Part shown: positions 43,492 to 52,679 of the stretch, piece by piece
How positions within the stretch are numbered: the stretch's first letter is position 1
Layout: the number at the start of each line of letters is the position of its first letter
Assembly: GCA_963782985.1 (NCBI GenBank)
Contig: CAWALU010000017.1
Coordinates: 49,906-113,905, forward strand
DNA length: 64,000 nt
Reading direction: 5' to 3'
Origin: CAVSWT01 sp963782985
GTDB taxonomy: Bacteria; Bacteroidota; Ignavibacteria; Ignavibacteriales; Ignavibacteriaceae
Made by a program: the position numbers and the translations under genes
The notes under the pieces: model-generated
Database searches by the model: none
The model's input: the letters and a program-made list of their open reading frames with translations, nothing else
Told to the model about the DNA's origin: nothing

Positions 43492-44439
43492 ATGAAAAAC
43501 TTTGCAATAACCGGAGTTGCCGGATACATTGCCCCCCGCCACCTTCAGGCTATAAAAGACACTAATAATAATTTACTTGCCGCAGTTGATCCGCATGATT
43601 CAGTAGGGATTTTGGATAGATATTTCCCAAATGTAAGTTTTTTTACTGAGTTTGAAAGATTCGATCGTCATCTTGAAAAATTAAGACGAGGCGCTGATGA
43701 AAATCATATTAACTATTTAACTATTTGTTCTCCAAATAATTTACATGACGCGCATATAAGATTAGCTTTGCGCATTGGCGCCCATGCTATTTGTGAAAAG
43801 CCTCTCGTAATTAATCCCTGGAATCTTGATGCGCTTCAAGAATTAGAAAATGAAACCGGCAGAAAAGTTTATACTATTTTACAGCTTCGGGTTCATCCTT
43901 CTTTAATTGAATTGAAGAAAAAAATATCGCAAGAAAAAAATAAAGGGAAAAAGTATGAAGTGATTTTATCTTATGTAACTTCGCGCGGTTTGTGGTATGA
44001 CTTTTCGTGGAAAGGCTTAAGCGAAAAATCGGGCGGCATTGCAACCAACATAGGCATACATTTTTTTGATATGCTTATTTGGCTTTTCGGCGACGCCAAA
44101 TTTAATGAAGTTTATTTGTTAGATAAGAAGCGCGCCTCAGGATTTATTGAATTGCAAAATGCAAACGTAAAATGGTTTTTGTCAATTGACAAAAATGATC
44201 TTCCTTTAGATGAAGTTAAAAACGGACAAACAACTTACCGCTCAATTACGGTAGATGGCGAAGAGATAAAATTCAGCGAAGGCTTTACAGATTTGCACAC
44301 GCGCGTTTATGAAGAAACACTTGCAGGCAATGGTTTTGGAATTGACGATGCCCGACCTTCCATTAAATTAGTTTATGACATTCGGCAAAAGAAAGTAATT
44401 ACAAATAAAGATAACTTTCACCCTTACTTGTTAAAATAA
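43492..44439 (+). CDS. Gfo/Idh/MocA dehydrogenase, WbpB/WlbA-like
   Basis: 315 residues. N-terminal NAD-binding ITGVAGYIAPRHLQAIKDT, TICSPNNLHDAHIRLAL and the diagnostic CEKPLVINPWN (Lys103 of EKP). IQ-rich TILQLRVHPSLIELKK and GGIATNIGIHFFDMLIW follow. This wording matches WbpB/WlbA, which oxidises C3 of UDP-GlcNAcA to a 3-keto sugar before amination. In Pseudomonas and Bordetella it works with WbpE (aminotransferase) and WbpD (acetyltransferase); a WbpD-like gene is at 47277 but no WbpE is in the window. Confidence 0.9.
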   Translation: MKNFAITGVAGYIAPRHLQAIKDTNNNLLAAVDPHDSVGILDRYFPNVSFFTEFERFDRHLEKLRRGADENHINYLTICSPNNLHDAHIRLALRIGAHAICEKPLVINPWNLDALQELENETGRKVYTILQLRVHPSLIELKKKISQEKNKGKKYEVILSYVTSRGLWYDFSWKGLSEKSGGIATNIGIHFFDMLIWLFGDAKFNEVYLLDKKRASGFIELQNANVKWFLSIDKNDLPLDEVKNGQTTYRSITVDGEEIKFSEGFTDLHTRVYEETLAGNGFGIDDARPSIKLVYDIRQKKVITNKDNFHPYLLK

Positions 44440-44468
44440 TTTTTTACTTTTAATTGATTTATAAAATT

Positions 44469-44993
44469 ATGAGAATCGAACTTAAAAATCTTTTCATTTT
44501 AATATTTATATTAATTTCTTCACAAGCTCTGTTTGCGCAAAATGAAGACGTACAAATAGGCAGCAGCCTAAATCTTCGCAACCAAAGCCAGGGCGGTTTT
44601 TTTGATTACTCTGATCCGCAAGCTGTAAATATTAAAGTGTCTGTTTGGGGATTTGTAAAATTCCCCGGGAAATATGTGATTCCTGAATACAGCAATTTGG
44701 GCGATCTTTTGTCTTACGCTGGCGGACCGACAGACGACGCAACTTTGGAAGATTTAAGATTATTTAGAACAAAGTCCGATTCCTCGCAGGAGCTTTTAAG
44801 GTTTGATTATAATGAACTGTTATGGGATGAGTATTTGACAAAAGAAATTAATAATCCCCCGCTGCAAGCAGGCGATATGGTAATGGTAACGGGCGAACAA
44901 AGACTATACGCAAGGGATTATGTAACGCTTTCAGTTTCCATTTTATCCGCTTTAATTTCTTTATCAATTTTAATTTTGAATATAGCTAAATAG
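44469..44993 (+). CDS. SLBB-domain polysaccharide export-like protein
   Basis: About 174 residues from the ATG at 44469 (the longest frame starts at a TTG at 44454). A signal peptide (LFILIFILISSQALFAQ) is followed by one SLBB domain, VSVWGFVKFPGKYVIPEYSNLGDLLSYAGGPTDDA in pieces VKFPGKYVIP and LLSYAGGPTDDA, then AGDMVMVTGEQR and a final membrane helix (LSVSILSALISLSILILNI). A full Wza-type exporter also has a Poly_export domain, which is lacking. It stands 11 bases before the Wzz/kinase gene, so it probably works with it in polysaccharide export. Confidence 0.8.
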   Translation: MRIELKNLFILIFILISSQALFAQNEDVQIGSSLNLRNQSQGGFFDYSDPQAVNIKVSVWGFVKFPGKYVIPEYSNLGDLLSYAGGPTDDATLEDLRLFRTKSDSSQELLRFDYNELLWDEYLTKEINNPPLQAGDMVMVTGEQRLYARDYVTLSVSILSALISLSILILNIAK

Positions 44994-45004
44994 GACTAGA
45001 AAAG

Positions 45005-47263
45005 ATGAATAACTCCAAAACTAAGCAAGCCGATTATGAATCAAATTCTTTAAAAGACTATTTATATCTTTTAAGAAATAATCTGCCTGCCGTTATAACA
45101 ATTACATTAGTTTGTCTTGTTGCGGCAATAATTTATGCGGTGAACTCAAAAAATATATACAAAGCGGTTACAATGCTTAAAATATCCCAGCCGCAGGGGA
45201 ACATACTTGAATCTCCTTTAATGCCTGACTTTCAGGATTTCGGCAGCGATAGATTTGTAGCAAATGAAATTGAAATTTTAAAGAGCTATAACCTGCGTGA
45301 GCGCGTAGCTAAATCATTAATTGATAGTTTTGCCGTAAGCAGCAGCCCCGATAGTTTTTATTTAATTAATGAAGACAACTTTAACTTCGGTGAAAAAAGT
45401 AAAAGCGTTCGATCTATTTCATCATTGGCTGCTTCATTAGTAAATAAAGTTAGTATTGATCAAAAGCGGGGATTGGATATTGTTGAAATCTCCGCCGAGT
45501 CGCCTTCGGCTATTGAGGCTGCTTTAATTGCAAATATTTATGCGAAGGCGTATAAGAACTTTAATCTTGAGATTAACAGAAATCAATTAACCGGCGTAAA
45601 AGATTTTCTCGCACTTCAAAAAGAAGAAAAGCAAAGCCAATTAAATAAGGCGGAAGCAACGCTGCGGAATTTTCAGGAGAAGGGGGGCATTATAGCGCTT
45701 GATGAACAGGCGACTTCTTTAATCGCCCAGCTATCGCAATTTGAAGCTCAAAAAAATGCGGCGCAAATTGAATTGGAAGCGTCAAGCAAAGTATTAAGCC
45801 AATACAATGCAATTCTGGAAAAACAAAGCCCGCGTTTAGCTGATTACCTGGAAGGTTTAAAATCCGAGGCTTACTTTAAATCTTTGCAAGAACAGCTTGC
45901 GAGATTAGAAACAAATAAAGACCTTGCAATTTCAAGCGATAATAATAACTCAAATAAAACTGAAGCTGTTAAGGAATACGATAAAAAAATAGCGGACATA
46001 AAAGCAAAGCTAAACGAAAAAATTGAAGTAATAAAATCAAGCATATTTGCCAGCAGCCCTGAAGAAGTGAAAGAGCTTTCGCAAAAAATAATTGAAGAGG
46101 GAATAAAAAACCAAACTTTAAAAGTTACTTACGCCGAGCTTGAAAAAATTGTTGAACAGTACGATAAAAAATTTAATCAGCTTCCAAAAACTTCAATTGA
46201 ACTAGCAAGATTTCAAAGACAGAGAGAATCGTTAGAAAAACTTTATACTCTGCTCGAAGAAAAATATCAGGAAGCTTTAATTAATGAACAGTCTCAGCCG
46301 GGAAACGTTTTAATAATTGATAATGCAAGACGACCCAACAAACCTTCCAAGCCTAACCGCATGTTAATTATTTTAATTGGTTTCGTGATGGGATTTGGTC
46401 TTGCTTTCGGCTACGTTTTTATAAAAAATTATTTTGATAATACAGTAAAAACTCCCGAAGATATTCAGAATAGAAACATAAATGTTCTTACCTGGATTCC
46501 GCCAATTGAATGGTTGAATCAAACAAACGGACATAAAGAAAGCGAGTTTATTATTTCGGATAGACCGGATTCAATTCCGAGCGAATCTTTTAGAGCGCTT
46601 AGAACCAGAGTGCAGTTTTCGCGTTTGGGTGATAACGCAATTAAAACAATTTTAGTAAGCTCGTCGGCGCCGCAGGAAGGAAAAACATTAGTAAGCGTTA
46701 ATCTTGCGGGGAGTTTTGCGCAGACAAATAAAAAAACATTAATTCTTGATTGCGATTTAAGGAAGCCAAGAGTTCATACGGTTTTTAATGCAAAAAGATT
46801 TCCCGGTTTAATTGATTATTTATTTGGACACGCCTCTTTAAAAGATATAATTAATAAAACTAATTTGCCAAGCTGCGATTTTATATCCGCCGGAACTATT
46901 CCTCCCAATCCCGCCGAAATGCTTGAATCAAAAGAAATGAAAAGTTTTTTAGAGGAAATGAAAAATATTTATGATATAATTATTTTGGATTCGCCGCCAA
47001 TAGTTGCGGTAACCGACGCCGAAATACTTTCCCGAATGGTTGACGCGGCAATATTAGTGGTAAGCTCGGAAACTACTGAAACAGAATTGATGCAAAAATC
47101 AGTTGATCTTTTAAGAAATGAAAGCAACTCATTTATCGGCACAGTGCTAAATAACTTTACGTACAAGTTTGGCTATGGTTCTTACTATAAATATTATTAT
47201 GCTTATTCGCATGACAAATCAAGTAAAGAAAAAAAGAAAATTAAGACCGAAAAAAAACTTTAG
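45005..47263 (+). CDS. Polysaccharide co-polymerase / BY tyrosine autokinase (Wzc-like)
   Basis: 752 residues. A Wzz-type N-terminal membrane helix (AVITITLVCLVAAIIYAV) and periplasmic region with long coiled coil (about residues 195-440, LQKEEKQSQLNKAEATLRNF) lead to a second helix after the conserved Pro-rich ARRPNKPSKPNRMLI. The cytoplasmic kinase has Walker A SAPQEGKT (about 555-562), Walker A' LILDCDLRKP and Walker B IIILDSPP, and a C-terminal tyrosine cluster (FGYGSYYKYYYAYS) that is autophosphorylated. Such proteins set chain length and timing of capsule or exopolysaccharide synthesis. It is the regulator of the locus. Confidence 0.94.
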   Translation: MNNSKTKQADYESNSLKDYLYLLRNNLPAVITITLVCLVAAIIYAVNSKNIYKAVTMLKISQPQGNILESPLMPDFQDFGSDRFVANEIEILKSYNLRERVAKSLIDSFAVSSSPDSFYLINEDNFNFGEKSKSVRSISSLAASLVNKVSIDQKRGLDIVEISAESPSAIEAALIANIYAKAYKNFNLEINRNQLTGVKDFLALQKEEKQSQLNKAEATLRNFQEKGGIIALDEQATSLIAQLSQFEAQKNAAQIELEASSKVLSQYNAILEKQSPRLADYLEGLKSEAYFKSLQEQLARLETNKDLAISSDNNNSNKTEAVKEYDKKIADIKAKLNEKIEVIKSSIFASSPEEVKELSQKIIEEGIKNQTLKVTYAELEKIVEQYDKKFNQLPKTSIELARFQRQRESLEKLYTLLEEKYQEALINEQSQPGNVLIIDNARRPNKPSKPNRMLIILIGFVMGFGLAFGYVFIKNYFDNTVKTPEDIQNRNINVLTWIPPIEWLNQTNGHKESEFIISDRPDSIPSESFRALRTRVQFSRLGDNAIKTILVSSSAPQEGKTLVSVNLAGSFAQTNKKTLILDCDLRKPRVHTVFNAKRFPGLIDYLFGHASLKDIINKTNLPSCDFISAGTIPPNPAEMLESKEMKSFLEEMKNIYDIIILDSPPIVAVTDAEILSRMVDAAILVVSSETTETELMQKSVDLLRNESNSFIGTVLNNFTYKFGYGSYYKYYYAYSHDKSSKEKKKIKTEKKL

Positions 47264-47276
47264 TTAAAAAATTATT

Positions 47277-47864
47277 ATGAGTGAAAATAAATTTTATATT
47301 GATAAGCGCGCGGTTGTTGATGATAATGTTTCCATTGGCGATGGAACAAAAGTTTGGCATTTTTCTCACGTGCAATCAGGCTCAAAGATTGGCGAGAAAT
47401 GTGTAATTGGGCAAAACGTAAACATCGGCAACAATGTTACAATTGGAAATTATGTTAAGATACAAAATAACGTTTCTGTGTATGAAGGCGTTACTTTAGA
47501 GGATTATGTTTTTTGCGGACCTTCGATGGTGTTTACAAATATTTTAAATCCGCGTTCAAAATATCCGCAAGTCGGCGCGCAGTATTATATTAAAACCTTA
47601 GTTAAAGAAGGCGCATCGCTGGGCGCTAACTGTACAATTGTATGCGGACATACTATCGGTCGCTTTGCAATGGTTGGCGCGGGAGCTGTGGTTACAAAAG
47701 ATATTCCCGATTATGCGTTAGTTGTGGGGAACCCTGCAAAGATTATCGGCTGGTATTCTGAAGCCGGTAAAAAATTAGACTTCAAAAACGGTAATGAAGA
47801 TTATTGCGAAAAGTCAGGCAAAAAGTATAAAATGGAGAATGGCACAGTAACAGAGGCTGAATAA
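47277..47864 (+). CDS. Hexapeptide-repeat acetyltransferase, WbpD/WlbB-like
   Basis: 195 residues with a left-handed beta helix (IGDGTKVWHFSHVQSGSKIG, VIGQNVNIGNNVTIGNYVKI, VEGV-type turns) and the acetyl-CoA-binding end GASLGANCTIVCGHTIG and VGNPAKIIGW. The HFSHV and NILNPRSKYPQ stretches match WbpD/WlbB, which acetylates the 3-amino group of UDP-GlcNAc3NA. Length is normal. It is 13 bases downstream of the BY-kinase gene and is followed by a hairpin. Confidence 0.9.
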   Translation: MSENKFYIDKRAVVDDNVSIGDGTKVWHFSHVQSGSKIGEKCVIGQNVNIGNNVTIGNYVKIQNNVSVYEGVTLEDYVFCGPSMVFTNILNPRSKYPQVGAQYYIKTLVKEGASLGANCTIVCGHTIGRFAMVGAGAVVTKDIPDYALVVGNPAKIIGWYSEAGKKLDFKNGNEDYCEKSGKKYKMENGTVTEAE

Positions 47865-47899
47865 AACATTTCTAATTATAAATACAATCTTACACCTAT

Positions 47900-47918
47900 G
47901 ACACTCCAACGGAGTGTC
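47900..47918 (+). terminator. Hairpin after the acetyltransferase gene, possible terminator or repeat
   Basis: Perfect 8-bp stem GACACTCC-AAC-GGAGTGTC followed by CTCTATTTTT. The T tract makes it a candidate terminator, yet the sequence also has the look of short dispersed palindromes in this phylum. Confidence 0.6.
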
Positions 47919-47953
47919 TCTATTTTTAATAACCAAAATTAAAATTTAAATAA

Positions 47954-49018
47954 ATGAAAATAATTTCTATTGTTGGAGCGCGTCCTCAATTTATTAAGTA
48001 CGGACCCTTGGGCAAAAAGTTGAAAGAAAATTTTGACGAAATATTAATTCACACCGGGCAGCATTACGATGAAAAAATGTCCGATCTTTTATTTAAAGAT
48101 TTAAGTATTCCTAAACCCGAAATAAATTTAGAAATAGGTTCGCATTCCCACGGCAAACAAACGGCTTTAATGCTGGAAGGAATTGAAAAAGCTATATTAG
48201 ATTTTAAGCCTGAAATGGTAATAGTTTTTGGCGATACCAATTCAACTATTGCGGGCGGGCTTGCCGCATCAAAGCTGCATGTAAAGATTGCGCATGTGGA
48301 AGCGGGCTTACGCAGCTTTAACAAATTAATGCCTGAAGAAATAAACAGAATTTTAACCGATCACTGTTCAGATTATTTATTATGCCCCACCGAAAATGCA
48401 ATCAAAAATCTTAATGATGAAAACATAACACACGGCGTTTACTTTACCGGCGATATTATGCTTGAAGCATATAACCAAAATTTAAATATCGCAAAACAAA
48501 AATCTGAAATTCTCACTTCATTGCATTTGGAAGGGGAAGAATTTTTACTTGCGACTATACACCGCGCAGAAAATACTGACGACTTAAACAATCTTTCAAA
48601 TATTTTTACAGCTTTTAAAGAAATAAATAAAAAGATAATTCTTCCTCTTCATCCGCGCACAAAAAAAATTATAACGCAAAATAATATTGAAGTAAGTTCT
48701 AATGTTATTGTTATTGAGCCGGTTGGTTATCTTGATATGCTGTCGCTGCTAAATAATTGCGGAAAAATTTTAACCGATAGCGGCGGCTTGCAGAAGGAAG
48801 CATATTTTGCTAAGAAAGATTGCATTACCTTACGCAATGAAACGGAATGGGTGGAGACTGTGGAGCTTAATGCAAATGTGCTCGTCGGCGCAGATATATT
48901 AAAAATTGTAAACGCCGCACAAAAAGACAGCGACAATAATTTTAATCAATATAAATCTCCTTTCGGGGATGGCAATACAAGCCAAATTATAATTGATATA
49001 CTTAAAAACTCTCTGTGA
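47954..49018 (+). CDS. UDP-N-acetylglucosamine 2-epimerase family enzyme (WecB/WbpI-like)
   Basis: 354 residues of the non-hydrolysing UDP-GlcNAc 2-epimerase family: IVGARPQFIKYGPL, IHTGQHYDEKMSDLLF, VFGDTNSTIAGGLAA, HVEAGLRSFN, EEINRILTDH, LHPRTKKII and DSGGLQKEAYF. WecB makes UDP-ManNAc; the related WbpI inverts C2 of UDP-GlcNAc3NAcA. GARPQFIK is a wording often seen in WbpI-type enzymes and the context supports it, but sequence alone does not separate the two. Confidence 0.9.
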   Translation: MKIISIVGARPQFIKYGPLGKKLKENFDEILIHTGQHYDEKMSDLLFKDLSIPKPEINLEIGSHSHGKQTALMLEGIEKAILDFKPEMVIVFGDTNSTIAGGLAASKLHVKIAHVEAGLRSFNKLMPEEINRILTDHCSDYLLCPTENAIKNLNDENITHGVYFTGDIMLEAYNQNLNIAKQKSEILTSLHLEGEEFLLATIHRAENTDDLNNLSNIFTAFKEINKKIILPLHPRTKKIITQNNIEVSSNVIVIEPVGYLDMLSLLNNCGKILTDSGGLQKEAYFAKKDCITLRNETEWVETVELNANVLVGADILKIVNAAQKDSDNNFNQYKSPFGDGNTSQIIIDILKNSL

Positions 49019-49257
49019 GAATCTGTGTTAACTTGCCTGACCAGGCAGGTCAGCGGTGAAGAAAACATTTTTACCACAGAGGAGGACAGGATTAAGCACT
49101 GATTAAAGTTTTTCTGTGAGAATCTGTGTTAATCCGTGGTGAGTAAATTTTCCTCTTACCTCGCCTTCATTTCATTGCGGACGGGCAGGCACAGGGAAAA
49201 GCCAGGATTAAACACAGAATAAAATTCTCTGTGCGAATCCGTGGTGAATAATTTATT
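49012..49257. repeat. Dispersed repeats, three copies of the TCTGTG-GAATC-GTGGTGA type, with inserted palindromes
   Basis: Three copies of CTGTGAGAATCTGTGTTAA or a shorter form followed by GTGGTGA. The first is interrupted by a palindrome with arms CTGACC/GGTCAG (near 49040). Another insert, CGCCTTCATTTCATTGCGG then ACGGGC, splits a second copy; the same insert is at 52803 and 53509. Between the two 2-epimerase genes. Confidence 0.7.
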
Positions 49258-49275
49258 TTAAAATTAAAAAAAAGT

Positions 49276-50383
49276 TTGAAAATGAAAAAAATAATTTCCG
49301 TAGTTGGCGCGCGACCCAATTTTATGAAGGTAGCGCCGATTCACAAAGCGTTTGAAAAATATAATCTTGAACATCCCCAAAATAAAGTTCAGCATTTCGT
49401 TTGCCATACCGGGCAGCATTACGATGAAAAAATGTCCAAGATATTTTTTACTGATCTGGGTCTGCCGCAGCCTGATTTTTATTTGGGCGTTGGTTCGGGT
49501 TCACACGCAGAGCAGACCGCCAATGTAATGCTGGAATTTGAGAAAATTCTTTTAAAAGAAAAACCGGATTTAGTAATTGTAGTGGGGGATGTAAATTCCA
49601 CTATAGCCTGCAGCCTTGTTGCTTCAAAACTGAATATTAAAGTTGCGCATGTGGAAGCGGGTCTGCGCAGCCGCGATAGAACAATGCCCGAAGAGATAAA
49701 TAGAATTTTAACTGACTGCATTTCTGATTTTTTATTTGTAACAGAAAAAAGCGGACTTGAAAATCTTAAGCATGAAGGCGTGACGGACAGCAAAGTATTC
49801 TTCACCGGCAATGTAATGATTGATAGTCTTGTTCATCAATTAAAAAAAGCCGAGCAATCTAAAATACTAAGCGAGCTAAATATTAATAATTCGCCGTTTA
49901 TACTATTAACATTTCACCGTCCAGCAAATGTAGATTCGTTGGAATTTTTAAATGAATTAGTTGATACATTAAATGCTCTAGCAGAAAGAAGAAAACTTGT
50001 ATTTCCAATTCATCCCCGGACAAAAAAGAATTTTGAACTTCATAATCTAAATGAAAAATTATCTGAAAATATTATTTTAACAGATCCCATCGGTTATATT
50101 GATTTTCTTTGCCTTAACTAAAAACGCAGAGCTTATAATTACAGACAGCGGCGGCATTCAAGAAGAAAGCACATTCCTTGGCGTTCAATGTTTAACCGTA
50201 AGAGATAATACAGAAAGACCGGTTACCGTGGAAGTCGGCACCAACCAATTCATCGGAACAGATTTAAAAAAAGTTAAAGAAGCCGCGCTAAAAGTTTTAA
50301 ATGGTGAAAAGAAAAAAGGTTCCATACCGGAAAAGTGGGACGGACATGCGGCTGAACGTATAGTTGAAATAATTACAAGTTAG
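49276..50383 (+). pseudogene. Second UDP-GlcNAc 2-epimerase family enzyme, one-base frameshift
   Basis: Two frames join into one protein of about 368 residues. The first has VVGARPNFMKVAPIHKAF, CHTGQHYDEKMSKIFF, VVGDVNSTIACSLVAS, HVEAGLRSRDRTMPEEINR and FPIHPRTKKNFE, ending at PIGYIDFLCLN. The second restarts at ALTKNAELIITDSGGIQEES. Removing one T at 50108-50110 gives PIGYIDFLALTKNAELIITD, the exact family sequence, so it is a single-base insertion (sequencing error or recent mutation). GARPNFMKVAPI is the wording of WecB, which makes UDP-ManNAc. It differs enough from the first copy to be a distinct enzyme. Confidence 0.88.
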
Positions 50384-50448
50384 TGGAAAGGTGTAAGAAG
50401 TAAGAAGTGAGAAGTGAGTTGTGAAAATAGTAAGTGTTGAAAAGAAAT

Positions 50449-50526
50449 ATGGAAACAGAAATAGCAAAATACAACCAAGCAGTCAAAAACAGATTTAAGA
50501 AGATGTCCGCTGAACAAAATCCTTAA
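50449..50526 (+). pseudogene. Truncated copy of the small gene at 51692
   Basis: 25 codons (METEIAKYNQAVKNRFKKMS then AEQNP and stop) that match the start of the 68-residue protein at 51692 (IELEKYKEAVANRFKNMTAEQ). It ends early at TAA. Both copies are preceded by a purine-rich GAAGTGAGAAGT-type stretch (near 50400 and 51493). Confidence 0.55.
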
Positions 50527-50580
50527 TGCATAGAAACTAACTGTGTAGAATTGAATAAATACCTTAATAAACATTAACAG

Positions 50581-50850
50581 ATGAACTCATTAAAAATACC
50601 GTCTGAATATAAAAAATTCTTTTGGGATGTAGAATTTGAAAAAATTAATCTTCAGAAAAATAGAAAATTCATTTTAGAAAGATTACTTAACTACGGCACT
50701 TTTGACACATTCTCTTGGATCTTTTCTACATTTAGCAGCATTGAAGTCAAAAACTTACTTAAAACAAAAGGACTTCATTCACTCTCTAAAAACAGTTATT
50801 ACTTTTGGAAAAAAATAGCGGAGGAAGAAAACCTTTGGCAGGTTCATTAA
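50581..50850 (+). CDS. Small protein upstream of AbiEii-like gene, probable antitoxin
   Basis: 89 residues: FFWDVEFEKINLQKNRKFIL, ERLLNYGTFDTFSWIFSTF and LKTKGLHSLSKNSYYFWKK. This pattern recurs in Bacteroidetes just upstream of AbiEii/AbiGii-type nucleotidyltransferases and is recorded as a DUF (6922-like). Its end overlaps the downstream gene by 16 bases from the TTG at 50835, which implies translational coupling, the usual arrangement for toxin-antitoxin pairs. Antitoxin function is inferred from position. Confidence 0.75.
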   Translation: MNSLKIPSEYKKFFWDVEFEKINLQKNRKFILERLLNYGTFDTFSWIFSTFSSIEVKNLLKTKGLHSLSKNSYYFWKKIAEEENLWQVH

Positions 50851-51473
50851 TAATTAATGTAATCGATTCTCAGAGGCAAAACTTATTGCCTTTTTTAAAA
50901 GAATTCAAAAATGAATTTTACCTTGCAGGCGGAACAGGTTTAGCTCTTCAATTAGGGCATAGAGAAAGTTTAGATTTTGATTTTTTTTCTATAAGAGAGT
51001 TTAATATTGATTCTCTACAAGAAAAAGTTAACAGGTTATTTAGTAAATATAAGATTAATGTTTCTCAACTAGAATCAGATACATTTTCAATTTTAATTGA
51101 TGATGAGATAAAATTATCCTTTTTCCAAATTAGAAGTGACATTTTACTTCCATTAGTTGAAAGTGAATGGTTCCAGTTGTGCGTTGATCTTGAAATTGGG
51201 GCAATGAAAATTATAGCGCTTATGAGAGCGGCTTACCGTGACTATGTTGATCTATATTTCCTATTGAAAAAATATAGTTTAGATAATATTATTTCTGTAT
51301 GTGAAAAGAAATATTCAAATTTCGAAATATCAGTTTATTTGAAAGCTCTATTAAGCTACGATGATATTGAAGCTGTCCCCATTAAATATATAAAAGGTAA
51401 TGAAAAAAGCTCAGATGAAATATTTTCTTTTATTGAAGAACAGACTAAATCTTATTTGAAACGAAATGTATAA
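50835..51473 (+). CDS. AbiEii/AbiGii-like nucleotidyltransferase (probable toxin)
   Basis: 212 residues from the TTG at 50835, which follows GGAGGA at 50819-50824 (the longest frame starts at another TTG at 50805). The nucleotidyltransferase motif is FYLAGGTGLALQLGHRESLDFDFF: Gly-Gly-Thr and the metal-binding Asp-x-Asp. KIIALMRAAYRDYVDLYFLL follows, a conserved region in this family. AbiEii-type toxins add nucleotides to tRNA or other targets and abort phage infection (type IV toxin-antitoxin); this function is inferred. The partner is the upstream small gene. Confidence 0.82.
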   Translation: MAGSLIINVIDSQRQNLLPFLKEFKNEFYLAGGTGLALQLGHRESLDFDFFSIREFNIDSLQEKVNRLFSKYKINVSQLESDTFSILIDDEIKLSFFQIRSDILLPLVESEWFQLCVDLEIGAMKIIALMRAAYRDYVDLYFLLKKYSLDNIISVCEKKYSNFEISVYLKALLSYDDIEAVPIKYIKGNEKSSDEIFSFIEEQTKSYLKRNV

Positions 51474-51691
51474 AAGTAAAGTTAGTAGAAAGAAGTGAGA
51501 AGTTAGTCGGAAAATCTAAAAAGACTTTATTACACTTAGACCGCATAATAATGATGAACAGGTCAATTTGAAGGAGTCATCGATTGAAGAATCTATTGCA
51601 AAACAGAGATTCTCGGTGCGCTCAGAAGATAAGAGAGCAGTAAGAAATGTAAGAATTTCAATGAAACGATTCAAGAAACAACATAAACCTT

Positions 51692-51898
51692 ATGAAAATA
51701 GAATTAGAAAAATATAAAGAAGCTGTTGCGAACAGGTTTAAAAATATGACTGCGGAACAAAAATTAAAGCTATCTTTAAAATTATATTTCGATGCACGTG
51801 AATTAAAAAAAGCCACTTTGAAACAATTGCATCCTGAATTGACGGAAGAAGAGATAGAAAAAAGAGTAAAAGAAATTTTCTTCTATGCGAAAAGTTAA
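51692..51898 (+). CDS. Small helical protein of unknown function
   Basis: 68 residues: IELEKYKEAVANRFKNMTAE, QKLKLSLKLYFDARELKKA and LHPELTEEEIEKRVKEIFF. The TAEQKLKLSLKLYFDAR piece is like small proteins linked to toxin-antitoxin regions, but I cannot name a family. A truncated paralogue is at 50449, so the pair flanks the AbiEii-like module. Confidence 0.6.
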   Translation: MKIELEKYKEAVANRFKNMTAEQKLKLSLKLYFDARELKKATLKQLHPELTEEEIEKRVKEIFFYAKS

Positions 51899-52098
51899 TA
51901 TTTAAAAAACCAATTTTTCATTTGATCAAATCCCTTTCCAGTTCCTTGACGTTGCCATAGATCATAAAATTTTCATTTATCTTAAGCGATATTTTAAGTA
52001 ATTTATTAATGAAATTTCATTAGAGCAAAAATAAAAATAGAGTAAGGATTTTTAAGTCTGTACTAAAATGAACATAAATTTTTGTTGAAAAGGATAAT

Positions 52099-52329
52099 AT
52101 GGAAAAAATTATTAATATAAATATTGAAAAATTACCGGAAGGTTATTACCTGGCTACATCCGAGGATGTGCAAGGATTAGTAGCTCAGGGGCGAACTGTT
52201 TCGGAAACAATTGAAATAGCTAGGGATATAGCAAAAAAATTACTTGAAGCTCATGAATCTGAAAGTGTTAATGACACTTTATCCTCAATAACTGACAAAT
52301 TCAATTACCCCTTAATTATAGGCATTTAA
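52099..52329 (+). CDS. hicB: HicB-like antitoxin
   Basis: 76 residues, starting at ATG after GGATAAT. The partial RNase H-like fold of HicB is seen: NINIEKLPEGYYLATSEDVQ, GLVAQGRTVSETIEIARDIA and KKLLEAHE. HicB binds and neutralises HicA and can repress its own operon. Here the antitoxin gene comes first; its stop codon ends one base before the toxin start, so the pair is coupled. No separate DNA-binding domain is visible at this length. Confidence 0.85.
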   Translation: MEKIININIEKLPEGYYLATSEDVQGLVAQGRTVSETIEIARDIAKKLLEAHESESVNDTLSSITDKFNYPLIIGI

Positions 52330-52330
52330 G

Positions 52331-52555
52331 TTGGGAAGGCTTGGCGGATTCAATTATAGAAGAGTAATTAAAAAGTTGAAAAAAGCGGGATTCACATTCT
52401 ATCGACAAGCAGCAGGAAGTCATGAGATCTGGTATAATTCTGTAACGAAACGATTTACTACTATACCCAATCACCCTGGCGACATACCCGAAGGAACTCT
52501 TAGGGCTATTATTAAGCAAGCCGATATTAGTATTGAAAAGTTTGTCAATCTTTAA
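52331..52555 (+). CDS. hicA: HicA-like mRNA interferase toxin
   Basis: 74 residues from a TTG start. The HicA/YcfA double-stranded RNA-binding fold is clear: RRVIKKLKKAGFTFYRQAAG, SHEIWYNSVTKRFTTIPNH and PGDIPEGTLRAIIKQADIS. The catalytic His is in GSHEIW, and the toxin cleaves mRNA. Size and order with hicB fit the system. Confidence 0.9.
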   Translation: MGRLGGFNYRRVIKKLKKAGFTFYRQAAGSHEIWYNSVTKRFTTIPNHPGDIPEGTLRAIIKQADISIEKFVNL

Positions 52556-52679
52556 TAAATAAAACATCAATTGCTTTAATTTCAATTGATAAAAAAAATT
52601 AAAAAACCAATTTTTCATTTAAATAACTCCTTTTCCCGATTCTTTACTTTGCCGCTGCTAAAAAAAATACTAAAATTAA

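Noticed and set aside
50397..50432. Purine-rich AAGTAAGAAGTGAGAAGTGAG stretch as a CRISPR-like repeat
   Set aside because: Copies are short, degenerate and without spacers of constant length; no cas genes in the window.
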